Source: an uncultured Sphaerochaeta sp. (GTDB lineage: Bacteria; Spirochaetota; Spirochaetia; Sphaerochaetales; Sphaerochaetaceae). Taken from it: a DNA stretch of 64,000 nt. Both the position numbers and the translations under genes were made by a program. Positions 25,543-34,813 of this stretch are shown here, piece by piece; position 1 is the first letter of the stretch, and every line of letters begins with the position of its first letter. The notes beneath the pieces were generated by a model that searched no databases, was not told the origin of the DNA, and saw only the letters and a list, made by a program, of their open reading frames with translations. The stretch spans positions 1,674,001-1,738,000 of the forward strand of contig NZ_OY781939.1 in NCBI RefSeq assembly GCF_963677315.1. The letters are read 5' to 3'.

Positions 25543-26973
25543 TCAACTTTGTCTAGATGGCACCAAATATAGAAGTGTATAAATAAGAAAATATAAAAAA
25601 ACACCTAAGACTACCTGTACAATCAATGTCAACACTATACTGCCATACATTATTTTGATCGATTTTACTACGTAGAACATCAGGAATGAGGAAATGATTA
25701 TTCTCCAAGTATTTACAAAAATTTGATTCAGTGGATAGGTATGTTTAATAACACTATATTGTATACCTAACACTACTATTTCAGTAAATAAAGTGGCATA
25801 AGCAGCACCCAATGCAAAAAATCTTGGGATTAGAAGAATATTTAAAATCAGGTTTAAACAAGCTCCTACAGAAACGCTAATAATGAACAGCTTATTTTCG
25901 TCTCTCGGAATCAAGTATTGATTAACTATTACATCTCCTAACCCTATAGTAATCAAAGTTGGAGCTAGCGTTTTCAATATTGGGATACTGTCAAGAAATT
26001 CTGCACCAAAAAACAAGCGGATAAAGTTTGATGAAATAGCAATTATCCCGAAAGTCATCCCAACTCCAAGAAAAACTGTATAGTTGATAGATTTTATAAA
26101 AAGAGACTTGATATCACCATACTCCTTTTGGCCTACAAGATATGAAATCTTAGGTAGCAGTACAGTGCTCAACGAAGTAAGAATCCCTAGTAAAATGTTA
26201 ATAATCTTCTCAGCATTTTCATAATATCCGGTTTGGCTCATCCCAGCCATTCCTCCCAACATTATTTTATCCATAATTTTATATATGCTCACAGCCACGA
26301 CAGGAATAAACAATACAGAAGAACTTTTGAGATGTTTCAAGTAATCTATAAAATTAATATGTTCCAAACTTTGCACAAACGAAAATAGGGTTTTCCTAAG
26401 GGTTATCCATAACAATGCATTGCTAACCAAGGCACTTAGCGAAATAATCAATGCATAAATCCAAAGATCTTCATTCTTTCGAATAAAAAGAAATATTGAA
26501 ACAACACCCAATAATTTGATTATTACTCCTCTTATGAAGATAAATTGGAATTTCTCCAAACCATAATAAAACCAACTAATATCAAAGCCTGCGGAAAGAA
26601 CATAAATTATATAAATATAACCAATTATTTGTATTTCTTCGCTGAAAGAAAAACAAATTAATATATAAAATAGTGTAAATATGAAAGTGAATGTAAGCTG
26701 TACTGAGTATATTCCCCAGAAGACATTTGATAGTTTTCTTGTGTTATCCTTTACTTTTGCACATTCTCTATTACCATATTTTTGATTTCCAAGTAATGAG
26801 AAAATTACAAAATAGTAAGCAATAGAATAAATATATGAGTTCTGTCCAATGCCTTCTGGCCCGAATTTACGAGCAATATATGGTGCAGTAATAAAAGGGG
26901 TTATTACTTGTAGGATCCTTAATGAAACTACATAGAAATAGTTAATTTTTAATCTACTAATTCTTCTTTTCAT
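25543..26973 (-). CDS. polysaccharide flippase (Wzx-like)
   Basis: A 476-residue integral membrane protein of the RfbX/Wzx exporter family, about twelve to fourteen spans. The N-terminus (LRILQVITPFITAPYIARKFG, read as two pieces around ITPFI) and the later FIRLFFGAEFLDSIPILKTLAP region are characteristic. It would move lipid-linked repeat units across the inner membrane. It overlaps the glycosyltransferase upstream by 17 bases. This is the second flippase in the locus; the other, at 19119-20533, is frameshifted, so this one may be the working copy. Confidence 0.88.
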   Translation of the reverse strand: MKRRISRLKINYFYVVSLRILQVITPFITAPYIARKFGPEGIGQNSYIYSIAYYFVIFSLLGNQKYGNRECAKVKDNTRKLSNVFWGIYSVQLTFTFIFTLFYILICFSFSEEIQIIGYIYIIYVLSAGFDISWFYYGLEKFQFIFIRGVIIKLLGVVSIFLFIRKNEDLWIYALIISLSALVSNALLWITLRKTLFSFVQSLEHINFIDYLKHLKSSSVLFIPVVAVSIYKIMDKIMLGGMAGMSQTGYYENAEKIINILLGILTSLSTVLLPKISYLVGQKEYGDIKSLFIKSINYTVFLGVGMTFGIIAISSNFIRLFFGAEFLDSIPILKTLAPTLITIGLGDVIVNQYLIPRDENKLFIISVSVGACLNLILNILLIPRFFALGAAYATLFTEIVVLGIQYSVIKHTYPLNQIFVNTWRIIISSFLMFYVVKSIKIMYGSIVLTLIVQVVLGVFLYFLIYTLLYLVPSRQS

Positions 26974-28162
26974 TTATCACATCAAAAATTAAATTACTTA
27001 TCCTACTTGCTGCTTTCCCATTAATAAAATTTAAGGCTGAAATATAACCATTCCTTGCTATTCGATACATCTCTTCTCGATTATTATATAAGAACATTAG
27101 TTTTTCTGCTAAATCAAAATAATCTCCCTGATTGTATAGTAAACCTGTATCTTGATGTGTTATCAATTCAGTTGTACTCCCTGTATTTGAACCAATCATC
27201 ACGAGGTTACTAAGCATCCCTTCAATTGTAACTCGTCCAAAGGCTTCTTTTATGGAAGCAACAATCCCAATATCGCAGCACCTCCGAAGTGAGTTCATAT
27301 CATCGACATGCCCAAGAAATTCAACACTCTCATCTAGTTCTAACTCGTGAATATAGTTTTTGATTTCCTCATAATAGGAACCGTCTGCTGTACCTGCAAT
27401 TTTAAGTTGAACGCGTTTTAACTCCTTATTGACGATTGAAACAGCATCGATTACTTGTTTGTGTCCTTTTCCGGAAATAATCGACCCACAAATTAAAATA
27501 TTTAATATCTTTTTCTCATTCCAATTATGATCAAAATAGTTATCGTACTTGAAAGAAATATCATCATATACAATTTTTACTTTAGCTGCAGTAATAGAAC
27601 TACTACTATCTTTGATCAAAAAAGACATTAATGCTTTTGATATCACTATAACCCGATCACTATTTTCAAATATAATTTTTCTATGATATTTATCTGAAGC
27701 AATTGTTTGATAATTCTGATCTTCTCGACCAAATTCCCTTATATGCCAAATGTGCGGTAACTGTAATTTTTGTTTTAGCCACATACCCGTATATATTGTG
27801 CCTGTATTAGAATATATTAATGATAGATTAAACTTTTTAAGTTTATTAGCTAGAAAGCTTTTAATAAGTATTTTATTTAAAATCAGTCTAGTGATTCTCA
27901 AGGGGAAAGCAATGATGGTTCTAATTCTTGGTTCCAAGACACTATACCGAAACTGAGGATAATTAAACAAAATAGTATCACAACCCCAACTATTCATTTT
28001 CTCAACAGCTGACCCTTTATATGGGAAAATTCCAATAATATTGAAACACGATTCAAGAACCCAAGTCTCTATCAGGTCAAGCATTGAACTAGTTGCACCA
28101 CTATATAAGTCTGCATCATGAAATACTACTGCGATGCTTAGTTTTTGAGTATCCAAAATCAT
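26957..28162 (-). CDS. glycosyltransferase, GT4/GT-B type
   Basis: A 401-residue GT-B fold enzyme. The C-terminal half has ILICGSIISGKGHKQVIDAV, the acceptor-donor cleft strand, and KEAFGRVTIEGMLSN, the E-x7-E-like motif that binds the sugar nucleotide in GT4 retaining enzymes. The start is the ATG at 28162: GAAGGGATC, which also encodes the end of the gene before, lies just upstream. The donor and acceptor sugars cannot be told. Confidence 0.85.
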   Translation of the reverse strand: MILDTQKLSIAVVFHDADLYSGATSSMLDLIETWVLESCFNIIGIFPYKGSAVEKMNSWGCDTILFNYPQFRYSVLEPRIRTIIAFPLRITRLILNKILIKSFLANKLKKFNLSLIYSNTGTIYTGMWLKQKLQLPHIWHIREFGREDQNYQTIASDKYHRKIIFENSDRVIVISKALMSFLIKDSSSSITAAKVKIVYDDISFKYDNYFDHNWNEKKILNILICGSIISGKGHKQVIDAVSIVNKELKRVQLKIAGTADGSYYEEIKNYIHELELDESVEFLGHVDDMNSLRRCCDIGIVASIKEAFGRVTIEGMLSNLVMIGSNTGSTTELITHQDTGLLYNQGDYFDLAEKLMFLYNNREEMYRIARNGYISALNFINGKAASRISNLIFDVINEKKN

Positions 28163-28163
28163 T

Positions 28164-29027
28164 TTAGATCCCTTCTTTGTAAATACTTGAGCTCGATTTA
28201 ATTGCATGAATAATTGACTTTATCATTTGGATTTTTTGAGGTTCGAAAATTATTTTCCTTACCTCCCAATGTATTAGCCTTAGAATGTGATATGTTTTAT
28301 TGATATGCTTCCAATACTTTCTAATATAATATATATTATTTCGAACATAAAAATAATTCCTTTCTACTGAATGATTATAAATTTTAAAATTCATACCAAA
28401 TGGAAGTCTAATCAATTTATATTTTGAACCTAATTGATGATTAATATACGTATTATTTACACGTAATATTTTATAGCCTTGCAACCGTACTCTAATACAG
28501 AAGTCAAAATCAACAAAATCAATAAATAACAATTCATTAAACTTTCCAACCTTTTCCCAAATTGTTACAGATGTTAAACTACCACTTGTGATACATTCAT
28601 CGATAGACGTAATTTCTTCTACAATTTTAGCTAGTAAGGCATACTCATCTGTGTTGTCATGTATTATGGGGCTAAGAATTCCTACCCCTTCATTAATATA
28701 TTTTTTGTATTCTCTGACGAGTACTGGTGAACAAAAAGAGTCTTGGTCTAAAGTCAATACCCATGCATACCCTTTTTGACTTGCCCATTCAAATATCTGA
28801 TTTAATGCTTTAGCAATCCCAAGATTCATTTCATTTCGAAAAATATAAACATTAGGGTAACCACATAACGAAAGATTTATTTGTTCGATATTCAATGAAG
28901 CATTGTCGATAAGCACTATTTCATTCACTTGATGTAAGATTACATTAATATTATCTATTAGACTTGGTATCTCTGGATTAAAGAGCACGATACCAGCGCA
29001 GATGCTACGGTCCTCTATCTCTTTCAT
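28164..29027 (-). CDS. glycosyltransferase family 2, rhamnosyltransferase-like
   Basis: A 287-residue GT-A enzyme. ICAGIVLFNPEIPSLIDNIN at the N-terminus, IVLIDNAS, GIAKALNQIFEWA and TLDQDSF (the metal-binding acidic motif) are the pattern of dTDP-rhamnosyl transferases in O-antigen loci. That donor would fit the rfb genes in the same locus. It ends one base before the next gene starts. Confidence 0.82.
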   Translation of the reverse strand: MKEIEDRSICAGIVLFNPEIPSLIDNINVILHQVNEIVLIDNASLNIEQINLSLCGYPNVYIFRNEMNLGIAKALNQIFEWASQKGYAWVLTLDQDSFCSPVLVREYKKYINEGVGILSPIIHDNTDEYALLAKIVEEITSIDECITSGSLTSVTIWEKVGKFNELLFIDFVDFDFCIRVRLQGYKILRVNNTYINHQLGSKYKLIRLPFGMNFKIYNHSVERNYFYVRNNIYYIRKYWKHINKTYHILRLIHWEVRKIIFEPQKIQMIKSIIHAIKSSSSIYKEGI

Positions 29028-29536
29028 TTTACTATAATCTTCCTCATTATTAGCCTGCTTTTAATACTAGTGTTGCATGGTCTCCAAAATGTATAGATAT
29101 CTTGACAGACCGATGATGATGCAGAAAATAAGGGACAGCAGTATTTATTAGTCAATTTGGAACAGATGAACTATCTTCTAAGAATATTTGATTCAATCCT
29201 GCTCGTTCGCATGAATACATTTCCTTCTCGAGTCCAAGAAAATGTTTTTATCTCCCTTTGCCATTATTGCCTAATGGAATCCCATTGAACAAAGCATAAG
29301 CTTCCCAAATTTACTCTGTGTCTATATTACTAATAGCTACATGGTATGTGATTCTCAAGGATTATCACCCTGCGGCTATACTGTAATGCAAATAGATTTC
29401 TTAAAATTGATCGAGAAAATCAACTCTATGCACATGTGAATATTTTTATCCTACAGCTACCTTCTATAAACGGACTAACCTAATAAAAGTATCTATTCAC
29501 ACGGACTCAATTCGGAAAGCGATTTGACAGAAAACT
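29028..29536. other. gene-less AT-rich gap in the polysaccharide locus
   Basis: About 510 bases with stops in all frames. No IS end, tRNA or clear hairpin is seen. It splits the glycosyltransferase genes into two blocks and may be the remains of a lost gene or hold the promoter of the block below. Confidence 0.5.
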
Positions 29537-30394
29537 TTACAGTCTTCCATAACGTATTAAACTTAGCTGCTTCCTTATAAGATAAATAATTTTCCTTAAA
29601 AAGATATTTGTTTTCAGATAATTCTTAAGGTAGTATTGTTCACTATTAATAAAGCAATCATATGCAAATTGGGACATGCCTTTTGTTGAGATTCCGTGTA
29701 AGTGCTTAACGTGAGTAAAAGGTATTATGTGAGCCTCCCAAGTACTATTCTCTAGTTTTGATCCAATTATATATTCTTCTTCATACAAGAAGGTATTCTC
29801 ATCAAGAGGAAATATTATGTCTAAACACTTACGATTAATTAAAAAACAACAACCACTTACACTGAATACTTTTCTTGGTTGGTCCAATAGTTTTTCAAGT
29901 ATAAATCTCTTCTTGAATCTTTGAAAAAAAATGCTAAAGGGAGTACTTAAAAACATATTTTTCAGTTTTCCAGAACCTGTTAATTTGGACAATAAATAAA
30001 ATGGTTGAAACTCCCCATCACCATTAAATATTTGAGGTCCAACAATACCCACAAAATAATTCGCCTCAATATAATTTATCATTATCTGAATAGAGTTGTC
30101 TACGAATATAATATCACTATTAGTGATAAGAAACAGCTTACATCCGTCCTGAATTGCATACTTTATACCAACATTATTCCCAGCTGAATATCCGCAATTA
30201 TTATGTAATAAAATTAACTCTAGATTCTCAATCTCCTCAAAAAATTGCCTTTGTTTATTATCAAGCTTTACAGAGGAGTTATTATCAATAACATAAATTT
30301 TAAAAATGCATCTAGGAGGATAATTCAATATTGATTGTATGCAATCAACAGTCTCTTCCCACGTATTATAGTTAAGAATTATTATTCCTAGCAT
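29537..30394 (-). CDS. glycosyltransferase family 2
   Basis: A 285-residue GT-A enzyme with LGIIILNYNTWEETVDCI at the N-terminus, IYVIDNNSS, NNCGYSAGNNVGIKYA and FLITNSDIIF in place of the usual DxD (NSD). YEEEYIIG later matches the conserved ED-type motif. It is rhamnosyltransferase-like in overall pattern. The start overlaps the 3' end of the CapF-like gene by 7 bases. Confidence 0.85.
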   Translation of the reverse strand: MLGIIILNYNTWEETVDCIQSILNYPPRCIFKIYVIDNNSSVKLDNKQRQFFEEIENLELILLHNNCGYSAGNNVGIKYAIQDGCKLFLITNSDIIFVDNSIQIMINYIEANYFVGIVGPQIFNGDGEFQPFYLLSKLTGSGKLKNMFLSTPFSIFFQRFKKRFILEKLLDQPRKVFSVSGCCFLINRKCLDIIFPLDENTFLYEEEYIIGSKLENSTWEAHIIPFTHVKHLHGISTKGMSQFAYDCFINSEQYYLKNYLKTNIFLRKIIYLIRKQLSLIRYGRL

Positions 30395-31140
30395 AGCAAT
30401 CTATTGGCACCATTTTTATAATATAGATAAGTCTCATATAACTTTGCATAAAAGTTATCCTTTCTCTTAAGCTGTGGTCCCTCCGTGTTCTTAAGAGTTC
30501 CCATATAATATGCTAATTCACCAAGGCTAACAGAATAACATTTATTAATAGAAATGATTCTATTAGCCATTTTGTCTTCATTGCTTTCTACTATTTCAAT
30601 TATTTCGGATAGAGCTTCCTGAATTTCTGCAAATTCAATTTTCCGTCCAGGCTCATTTATAATAATTGGAAAATTATTGATAGTATTATAGCAAAAAGTA
30701 GCAATCACACTCGTATAATTCGGTTTACTCAATCGGCCAAATAAATTAGGTAATCTAAAAACGAAAGTATTTACCTTATTTCCTAAGCCGTAATTAATAA
30801 TCATTTTTTCTTCTTTTCGTTTGCTTTCTGCATACGGATTATCCAATACTGCTTGAATAGATGAAGAAAACATAATAGGACATTTATTCCCAGACTCTTT
30901 GAGCAGACGCAACAGTTCCGAGGTAAGTATAATATTATCTTCATAACCAGCAGGAGTTTGAGGTCTTAGAACAGCTGCAAAATGGTATATAACATCAACT
31001 TCAGCACAATACTCCTTCAATTCGTCTAATCGACTATATCTATTGAACTCAAATATATTTATCGCATTTTCACGTGAAGTTAAAATCTTCTTAAGGTTAC
31101 TTCCTATAAATCCATTACTTCCTGTTATAAGAACTTTCAT
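30388..31140 (-). CDS. CapF/FnlB-like reductase, lacking the cupin domain
   Basis: A 250-residue SDR enzyme. TGSNGFIGSNL binds the cofactor; FSSSIQAVLDNPYAESKRKEE holds the catalytic Ser, Tyr and Lys; RLPNLFGRLSKPNYTSVIATFCY is the block shared with CapF and WbjC, which reduce the 4-keto sugar made by CapE in UDP-L-FucNAc synthesis. CapF is about 370 residues, with a C-terminal cupin that does a second epimerisation. Here the protein stops just after the SDR domain (KLYETYLYY then 9 residues). The next gene overlaps its end, so the short form looks settled. Confidence 0.8.
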   Translation of the reverse strand: MKVLITGSNGFIGSNLKKILTSRENAINIFEFNRYSRLDELKEYCAEVDVIYHFAAVLRPQTPAGYEDNIILTSELLRLLKESGNKCPIMFSSSIQAVLDNPYAESKRKEEKMIINYGLGNKVNTFVFRLPNLFGRLSKPNYTSVIATFCYNTINNFPIIINEPGRKIEFAEIQEALSEIIEIVESNEDKMANRIISINKCYSVSLGELAYYMGTLKNTEGPQLKRKDNFYAKLYETYLYYKNGANRLLC

Positions 31141-31156
31141 TACTTTATTACTTCTC

Positions 31157-32176
31157 TCAATTCCATAAATCTTTTTCTGCTTGAATTTCTGGTAATTCTA
31201 ATAATTTTTCCATAGTTTCATTAATATTCAGAAGTCTCGTATTATTGCTATTAAATTGGTGTAGACCATTTCGAACCACTCCTTCATCCAGATATTTTTC
31301 ATAGTTTAATGATCTTTTATCACAAGGAACCCTATAGAAATCTCCCATATCAATAGCAGAAAAGCACTCTTCATCTGTCAATAGTGTTTCATAGGCCTTC
31401 TCTCCGTGACGAGTGCCAATAATTTTATTTGGAACATTGTATTTAAATAGCCTTTTAACAGCTTCTGCCAATACTTCAATCGTCGTTGCAGAAGCCTTCT
31501 GTACAAGTATGTCACCATTTTCACCATTCTCGAATGCAAAAATCACCAAATCCAGGGCTTCTTCTAGTGTCATAATAAACCTAGTCATATTAGGATCAGT
31601 GATTGTTAATGGATCTCCCTTTTTTATTTGAGATAGAAAAAGGGGAACAACCGAACCTCGACTATATAAAACATTCCCATATCTCGTACAACATATTTTT
31701 GTTGCATTTGTGTTTCTACTTTTTGCGATAATTACTTTCTCCATCATTGCTTTACTAGTGCCCATAGCATTCACTGGATAGGCAGCTTTATCGGTGGAAA
31801 GACAAATAACTACTTTCACTTTTTCTTCAATGGCTGCCGAAAGTACATTTTCAGTTCCAATAACATTTGTTTTAACCGCCTCTAAAGGAAAAAACTCACA
31901 CGAAGGCACCTGTTTTAATGCTGCTGCATGAAATATAAAATCTACTCCATTCATTGCATTTTTAACAGACTCATAATCTTTAACATCTCCAATATAATAC
32001 TTAATCTTTTCATTCTGATAAAATCTTCGCATATTATCTTGCTTCAATTCATCTCTTGAAAAAATCCTTATTTCACCAATATTACTTTTTAAAAACCGTT
32101 TTAGAACAGCATTCCCAAAACTTCCAGTCCCCCCAGTAATGAGCAATGTTTTTCCGTCGAACTGATTTATTTGCAT
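31157..32176 (-). CDS. UDP-GlcNAc 4,6-dehydratase/5-epimerase, CapE/FnlA/WbjB-like
   Basis: A 339-residue SDR enzyme. TGGTGSFGNAVLKRFL is the cofactor loop, IFSRDELKQDNMRR follows, FHAAALKQVPSCEFFPLEAV is the CapE/FnlA signature, and LSTDKAAYPVNAMGTSKAMMEK has the altered active site of this family (M-G-x-S-K in place of Y-x-x-x-K). It would start UDP-L-FucNAc synthesis from UDP-GlcNAc. It lies 16 bases before the CapF-like gene. The third enzyme of the pathway, a CapG/FnlC-type 2-epimerase, is not in the window. Confidence 0.88.
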   Translation of the reverse strand: MQINQFDGKTLLITGGTGSFGNAVLKRFLKSNIGEIRIFSRDELKQDNMRRFYQNEKIKYYIGDVKDYESVKNAMNGVDFIFHAAALKQVPSCEFFPLEAVKTNVIGTENVLSAAIEEKVKVVICLSTDKAAYPVNAMGTSKAMMEKVIIAKSRNTNATKICCTRYGNVLYSRGSVVPLFLSQIKKGDPLTITDPNMTRFIMTLEEALDLVIFAFENGENGDILVQKASATTIEVLAEAVKRLFKYNVPNKIIGTRHGEKAYETLLTDEECFSAIDMGDFYRVPCDKRSLNYEKYLDEGVVRNGLHQFNSNNTRLLNINETMEKLLELPEIQAEKDLWN

Positions 32177-32185
32177 TTTATCATC

Positions 32186-32989
32186 CTATTCAGTTACAAA
32201 TTTGAACCCAAATTTTTTCATTTTCTTTTTTAAGATTCTTGAAATATTCGGAGGCAATATTTTGTTTGCTCGCCCCGCAATAAATATCCAAGTTCTTTCT
32301 TTTATCGAAAGAATCTCTCTTTTCCCTAATGCAATTATATAACCTCGTCTTCTATAAAATCTGATTACTTTTGGAACCCATTTCCCTTTTATAACCGCAT
32401 TCTGAATATTTAATAAATTCCTCACATCTACAGCAGCATTTTCCAAGAATTCTTTTTTTTCACTAATATTTCTGTTCATGAGATTTTCAATTTGCCAAGC
32501 TGAACAATTATTTCCTGAAACAATCTTCCTTAGATAATCAGTTCGCCATATTGCTGCCTGTAGAGACATACCATATTTCCTATCAGCATCAATATAGCCT
32601 GCTTTTCCATTTGGATACAATTTATTAGTCTTTGCCATATTTCTCAAACAATAATAGTATATATTATTATCTTTCATAAAAGTGATAATATCCTTGATAT
32701 TCTCTGAACTCACATTATTTCCCAAATAATAATCATCCATCATGAATAGTATATAGTTTTCATCAATTCTGGATATCGCATACTCTAGTCTACTCGACCA
32801 TGATTTATTGTTTCCTGCATTAATAACGATTGCATCTTCGTGGTGATAATCATATTCTCCAATCTCACTAAGAATATACACTTTCTCACTGAAGTTTGAC
32901 CAATATAATTTTAAAATCGGAAAAAAGTTCATAGCTACATCATAATATGAATCACAAGTAGTCATCAGTACTGCAAAATCTTTAATCAT
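32186..32989 (-). CDS. probable glycosyltransferase, unassigned family
   Basis: A 267-residue protein. The N-terminus (FAVLMTTCDSYYDVAMNFF) and YILFMMDDYYLGNN, an acidic DD motif after a hydrophobic strand, suggest a GT-A type nucleotide-sugar fold. The C-terminal part is very basic (RRRGY, KILPPNISRILKKKMKKF), perhaps for membrane contact. It lies 9 bases before the CapE-like gene. I do not recognise a defined family. Confidence 0.55.
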   Translation of the reverse strand: MIKDFAVLMTTCDSYYDVAMNFFPILKLYWSNFSEKVYILSEIGEYDYHHEDAIVINAGNNKSWSSRLEYAISRIDENYILFMMDDYYLGNNVSSENIKDIITFMKDNNIYYYCLRNMAKTNKLYPNGKAGYIDADRKYGMSLQAAIWRTDYLRKIVSGNNCSAWQIENLMNRNISEKKEFLENAAVDVRNLLNIQNAVIKGKWVPKVIRFYRRRGYIIALGKREILSIKERTWIFIAGRANKILPPNISRILKKKMKKFGFKFVTE

Positions 32990-33023
32990 CTAATTACTCC
33001 ATCAAAATTTTGGCATGACATTT

Positions 33024-34190
33024 TCACCTCGTACTCTCCGCTTTCTCCCAGAATGGCTTTGATTTACCAGTAATCATTCTATAAGCTCCAATTGCCTGAG
33101 CAAGGATTGTCATACAGTAGTAACTTATGAACTTAATAAGCTTATTTTGTATCCCAACCTTTGGAAGCAGCGCTAAGAAATACACTATCAGTTGAAAAAT
33201 AAGCATTGACAAGTAAAAGGTTTGCCCATTTAGAGCAAGAAACAGACTTGCTAAAAACACTACAATGTGGGAAAGAAACAAAGCTGAACGCACAACTCTA
33301 TGTCCAAAATAGAAGAAACTAAACCATTTCAATCTAAAAATATTGAGCATTGCTGGATTAGGGAAGACTGAACGCAAGATACCTCTAGCCATCCTAATCT
33401 TTCTCTTGAACTCGTCTCCGTCATTCTCTCCTGCTTTCTCATAGGCAATTGCAGTAGGACAGAAAAGAGCTTTCTTCTTATGCAAACCATAATATTGAGG
33501 CATTGCACTATCATGGCAACGGATAGGATCAAAATCAATGTATTCAGAATTTCTTACTGCATATAAGGCTCCATTCCCAGCTGTAATTGTCTGGAACCTT
33601 GATTCAATATCTCTCATTTTCAAATCAAGATCCCAATAGGAACTCTCAGCATAACTTGTTGAATTATCCAAGGAATTTACATAGGAAAGACGCCCAGAAA
33701 CATACACAATGGAAGGTTCAATAAACAAGGATACCAATTCTTTGATAGCATTTTCCTTGATCATTGCATTGGCATCAGTCATAACCAGAATTTCACTCTG
33801 TACAGTCTTTTGTGCCTCATTCTGCGCGTTTGTCTTTCCTTTTCGTTCCTTTACCTCAAATAGCCGTATTCTTTTTTCTGGGTTGGCCTGAATAAAAGTT
33901 TTAACAATCTCATTGGTCGCGTCGGTGCTATTATCAGAAGCAACCAAAATCTCTATCTTGTCATTAGGATAGTCTAACTCAGACACATTCTTGAGTTTCT
34001 CTTGAATAACTTTTTCTTCATTATGTGCAACAACCATGATCGTCACTGAAGGTATATAAGAGTAATCACGAGCATGCTTTTTCGGTTTGAATAGCTTATC
34101 TAATAGAATTAGAACAAGAGGGTATCCAATCATCGAATAGAAAATAGAAAATCCAGATATCCAGAATAGTATAGCGAGAGTTATTGTCAT
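33024..34190 (-). CDS. membrane glycosyltransferase family 2
   Basis: A 388-residue protein with one N-terminal membrane span (about 4-27), a cytoplasmic GT2 domain and two or three C-terminal spans (about 285-370). The GT2 motifs are SVTIMVVAHNEEKVI, ILVASDNSTDAT, VMTDANAMI (DxD position) and an HDSAMPQYYGLHKK region. The layout resembles processive or lipid-primed GT2 enzymes such as those in exopolysaccharide loci. Its role in chain assembly cannot be told. Confidence 0.83.
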   Translation of the reverse strand: MTITLAILFWISGFSIFYSMIGYPLVLILLDKLFKPKKHARDYSYIPSVTIMVVAHNEEKVIQEKLKNVSELDYPNDKIEILVASDNSTDATNEIVKTFIQANPEKRIRLFEVKERKGKTNAQNEAQKTVQSEILVMTDANAMIKENAIKELVSLFIEPSIVYVSGRLSYVNSLDNSTSYAESSYWDLDLKMRDIESRFQTITAGNGALYAVRNSEYIDFDPIRCHDSAMPQYYGLHKKKALFCPTAIAYEKAGENDGDEFKRKIRMARGILRSVFPNPAMLNIFRLKWFSFFYFGHRVVRSALFLSHIVVFLASLFLALNGQTFYLSMLIFQLIVYFLALLPKVGIQNKLIKFISYYCMTILAQAIGAYRMITGKSKPFWEKAESTR

Positions 34191-34269
34191 ATAAAAACTA
34201 CCCTTAGGTTAAAAACTTGAACCATAATTCTAAATACCTATTTTAAACAGCATAGAAGATACACCCCTC

Positions 34270-34497
34270 TCACCCTCTCGGCGGATACGGGTCATTCCCA
34301 TGGCTATCCGAACTCTGAATCCTTCCATCCTTTCCATGTATGATGAATTCTGTTCCTTCAAGTCTGCTCAGTATTCTACCCTGCTGTACTGCAGCCTGTT
34401 TCGTATTGGTATGAATGATAGCTTTCGTAGAATCATTTCTCTTCACATCCCAACCTCCGTTGGGATTGGGAACTACATGATGTTCTCTTCGGGCCAT
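34270..34497 (-). CDS. DUF2188 domain protein
   Basis: A 75-residue hydrophilic protein matching the DUF2188 pattern end to end: HHVVPNPNGGWDVKR, a T-K-x-A repeat of alternating residues, IIHGKDGRIQSSDSHGNDP and a terminal PPRG. The function of this widely distributed family is unknown. It stands alone between a glycosyltransferase and the ATPase gene. Confidence 0.85.
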   Translation of the reverse strand: MARREHHVVPNPNGGWDVKRNDSTKAIIHTNTKQAAVQQGRILSRLEGTEFIIHGKDGRIQSSDSHGNDPYPPRG

Positions 34498-34598
34498 GTG
34501 AATTCCTATATGGTTAATTCAAAAATATACTATTGTAATCTCTTTCTGATACGAAGAACAGTTAGGTAGTAATAAAAGAAACACCTTTCCATTGGCGC

Positions 34599-34724
34599 CT
34601 ATTGGCTCTTCAACCCTTCTGGTCTTGCTCCCATAGTCTGCAAGGAAAATCTGGCCAATGCAGCGCTACCCTTTCGTTGGTGAGTGAGAGCAGTCCCAAG
34701 AATCTCAATTGCACAACTACCCAT
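34599..34724 (-). CDS. small ORF in the 34.5-34.8 kb gap, possible gene remnant
   Basis: A 41-codon frame (MGSCAIEILGTALTHQRKGS start) with coding-like composition in an otherwise gene-less 316-base stretch. No good ribosome site is seen. It could be the tail of a lost gene. I do not recognise it. Confidence 0.3.
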   Translation of the reverse strand: MGSCAIEILGTALTHQRKGSAALARFSLQTMGARPEGLKSQ

Positions 34725-34813
34725 ATAACATCTTAACCTACCTATTCAGAATTTGAATATGACAAGGTCTCGATACCGGACTATCGTAAAATACAAATCA
34801 GAACGTTAACAAA

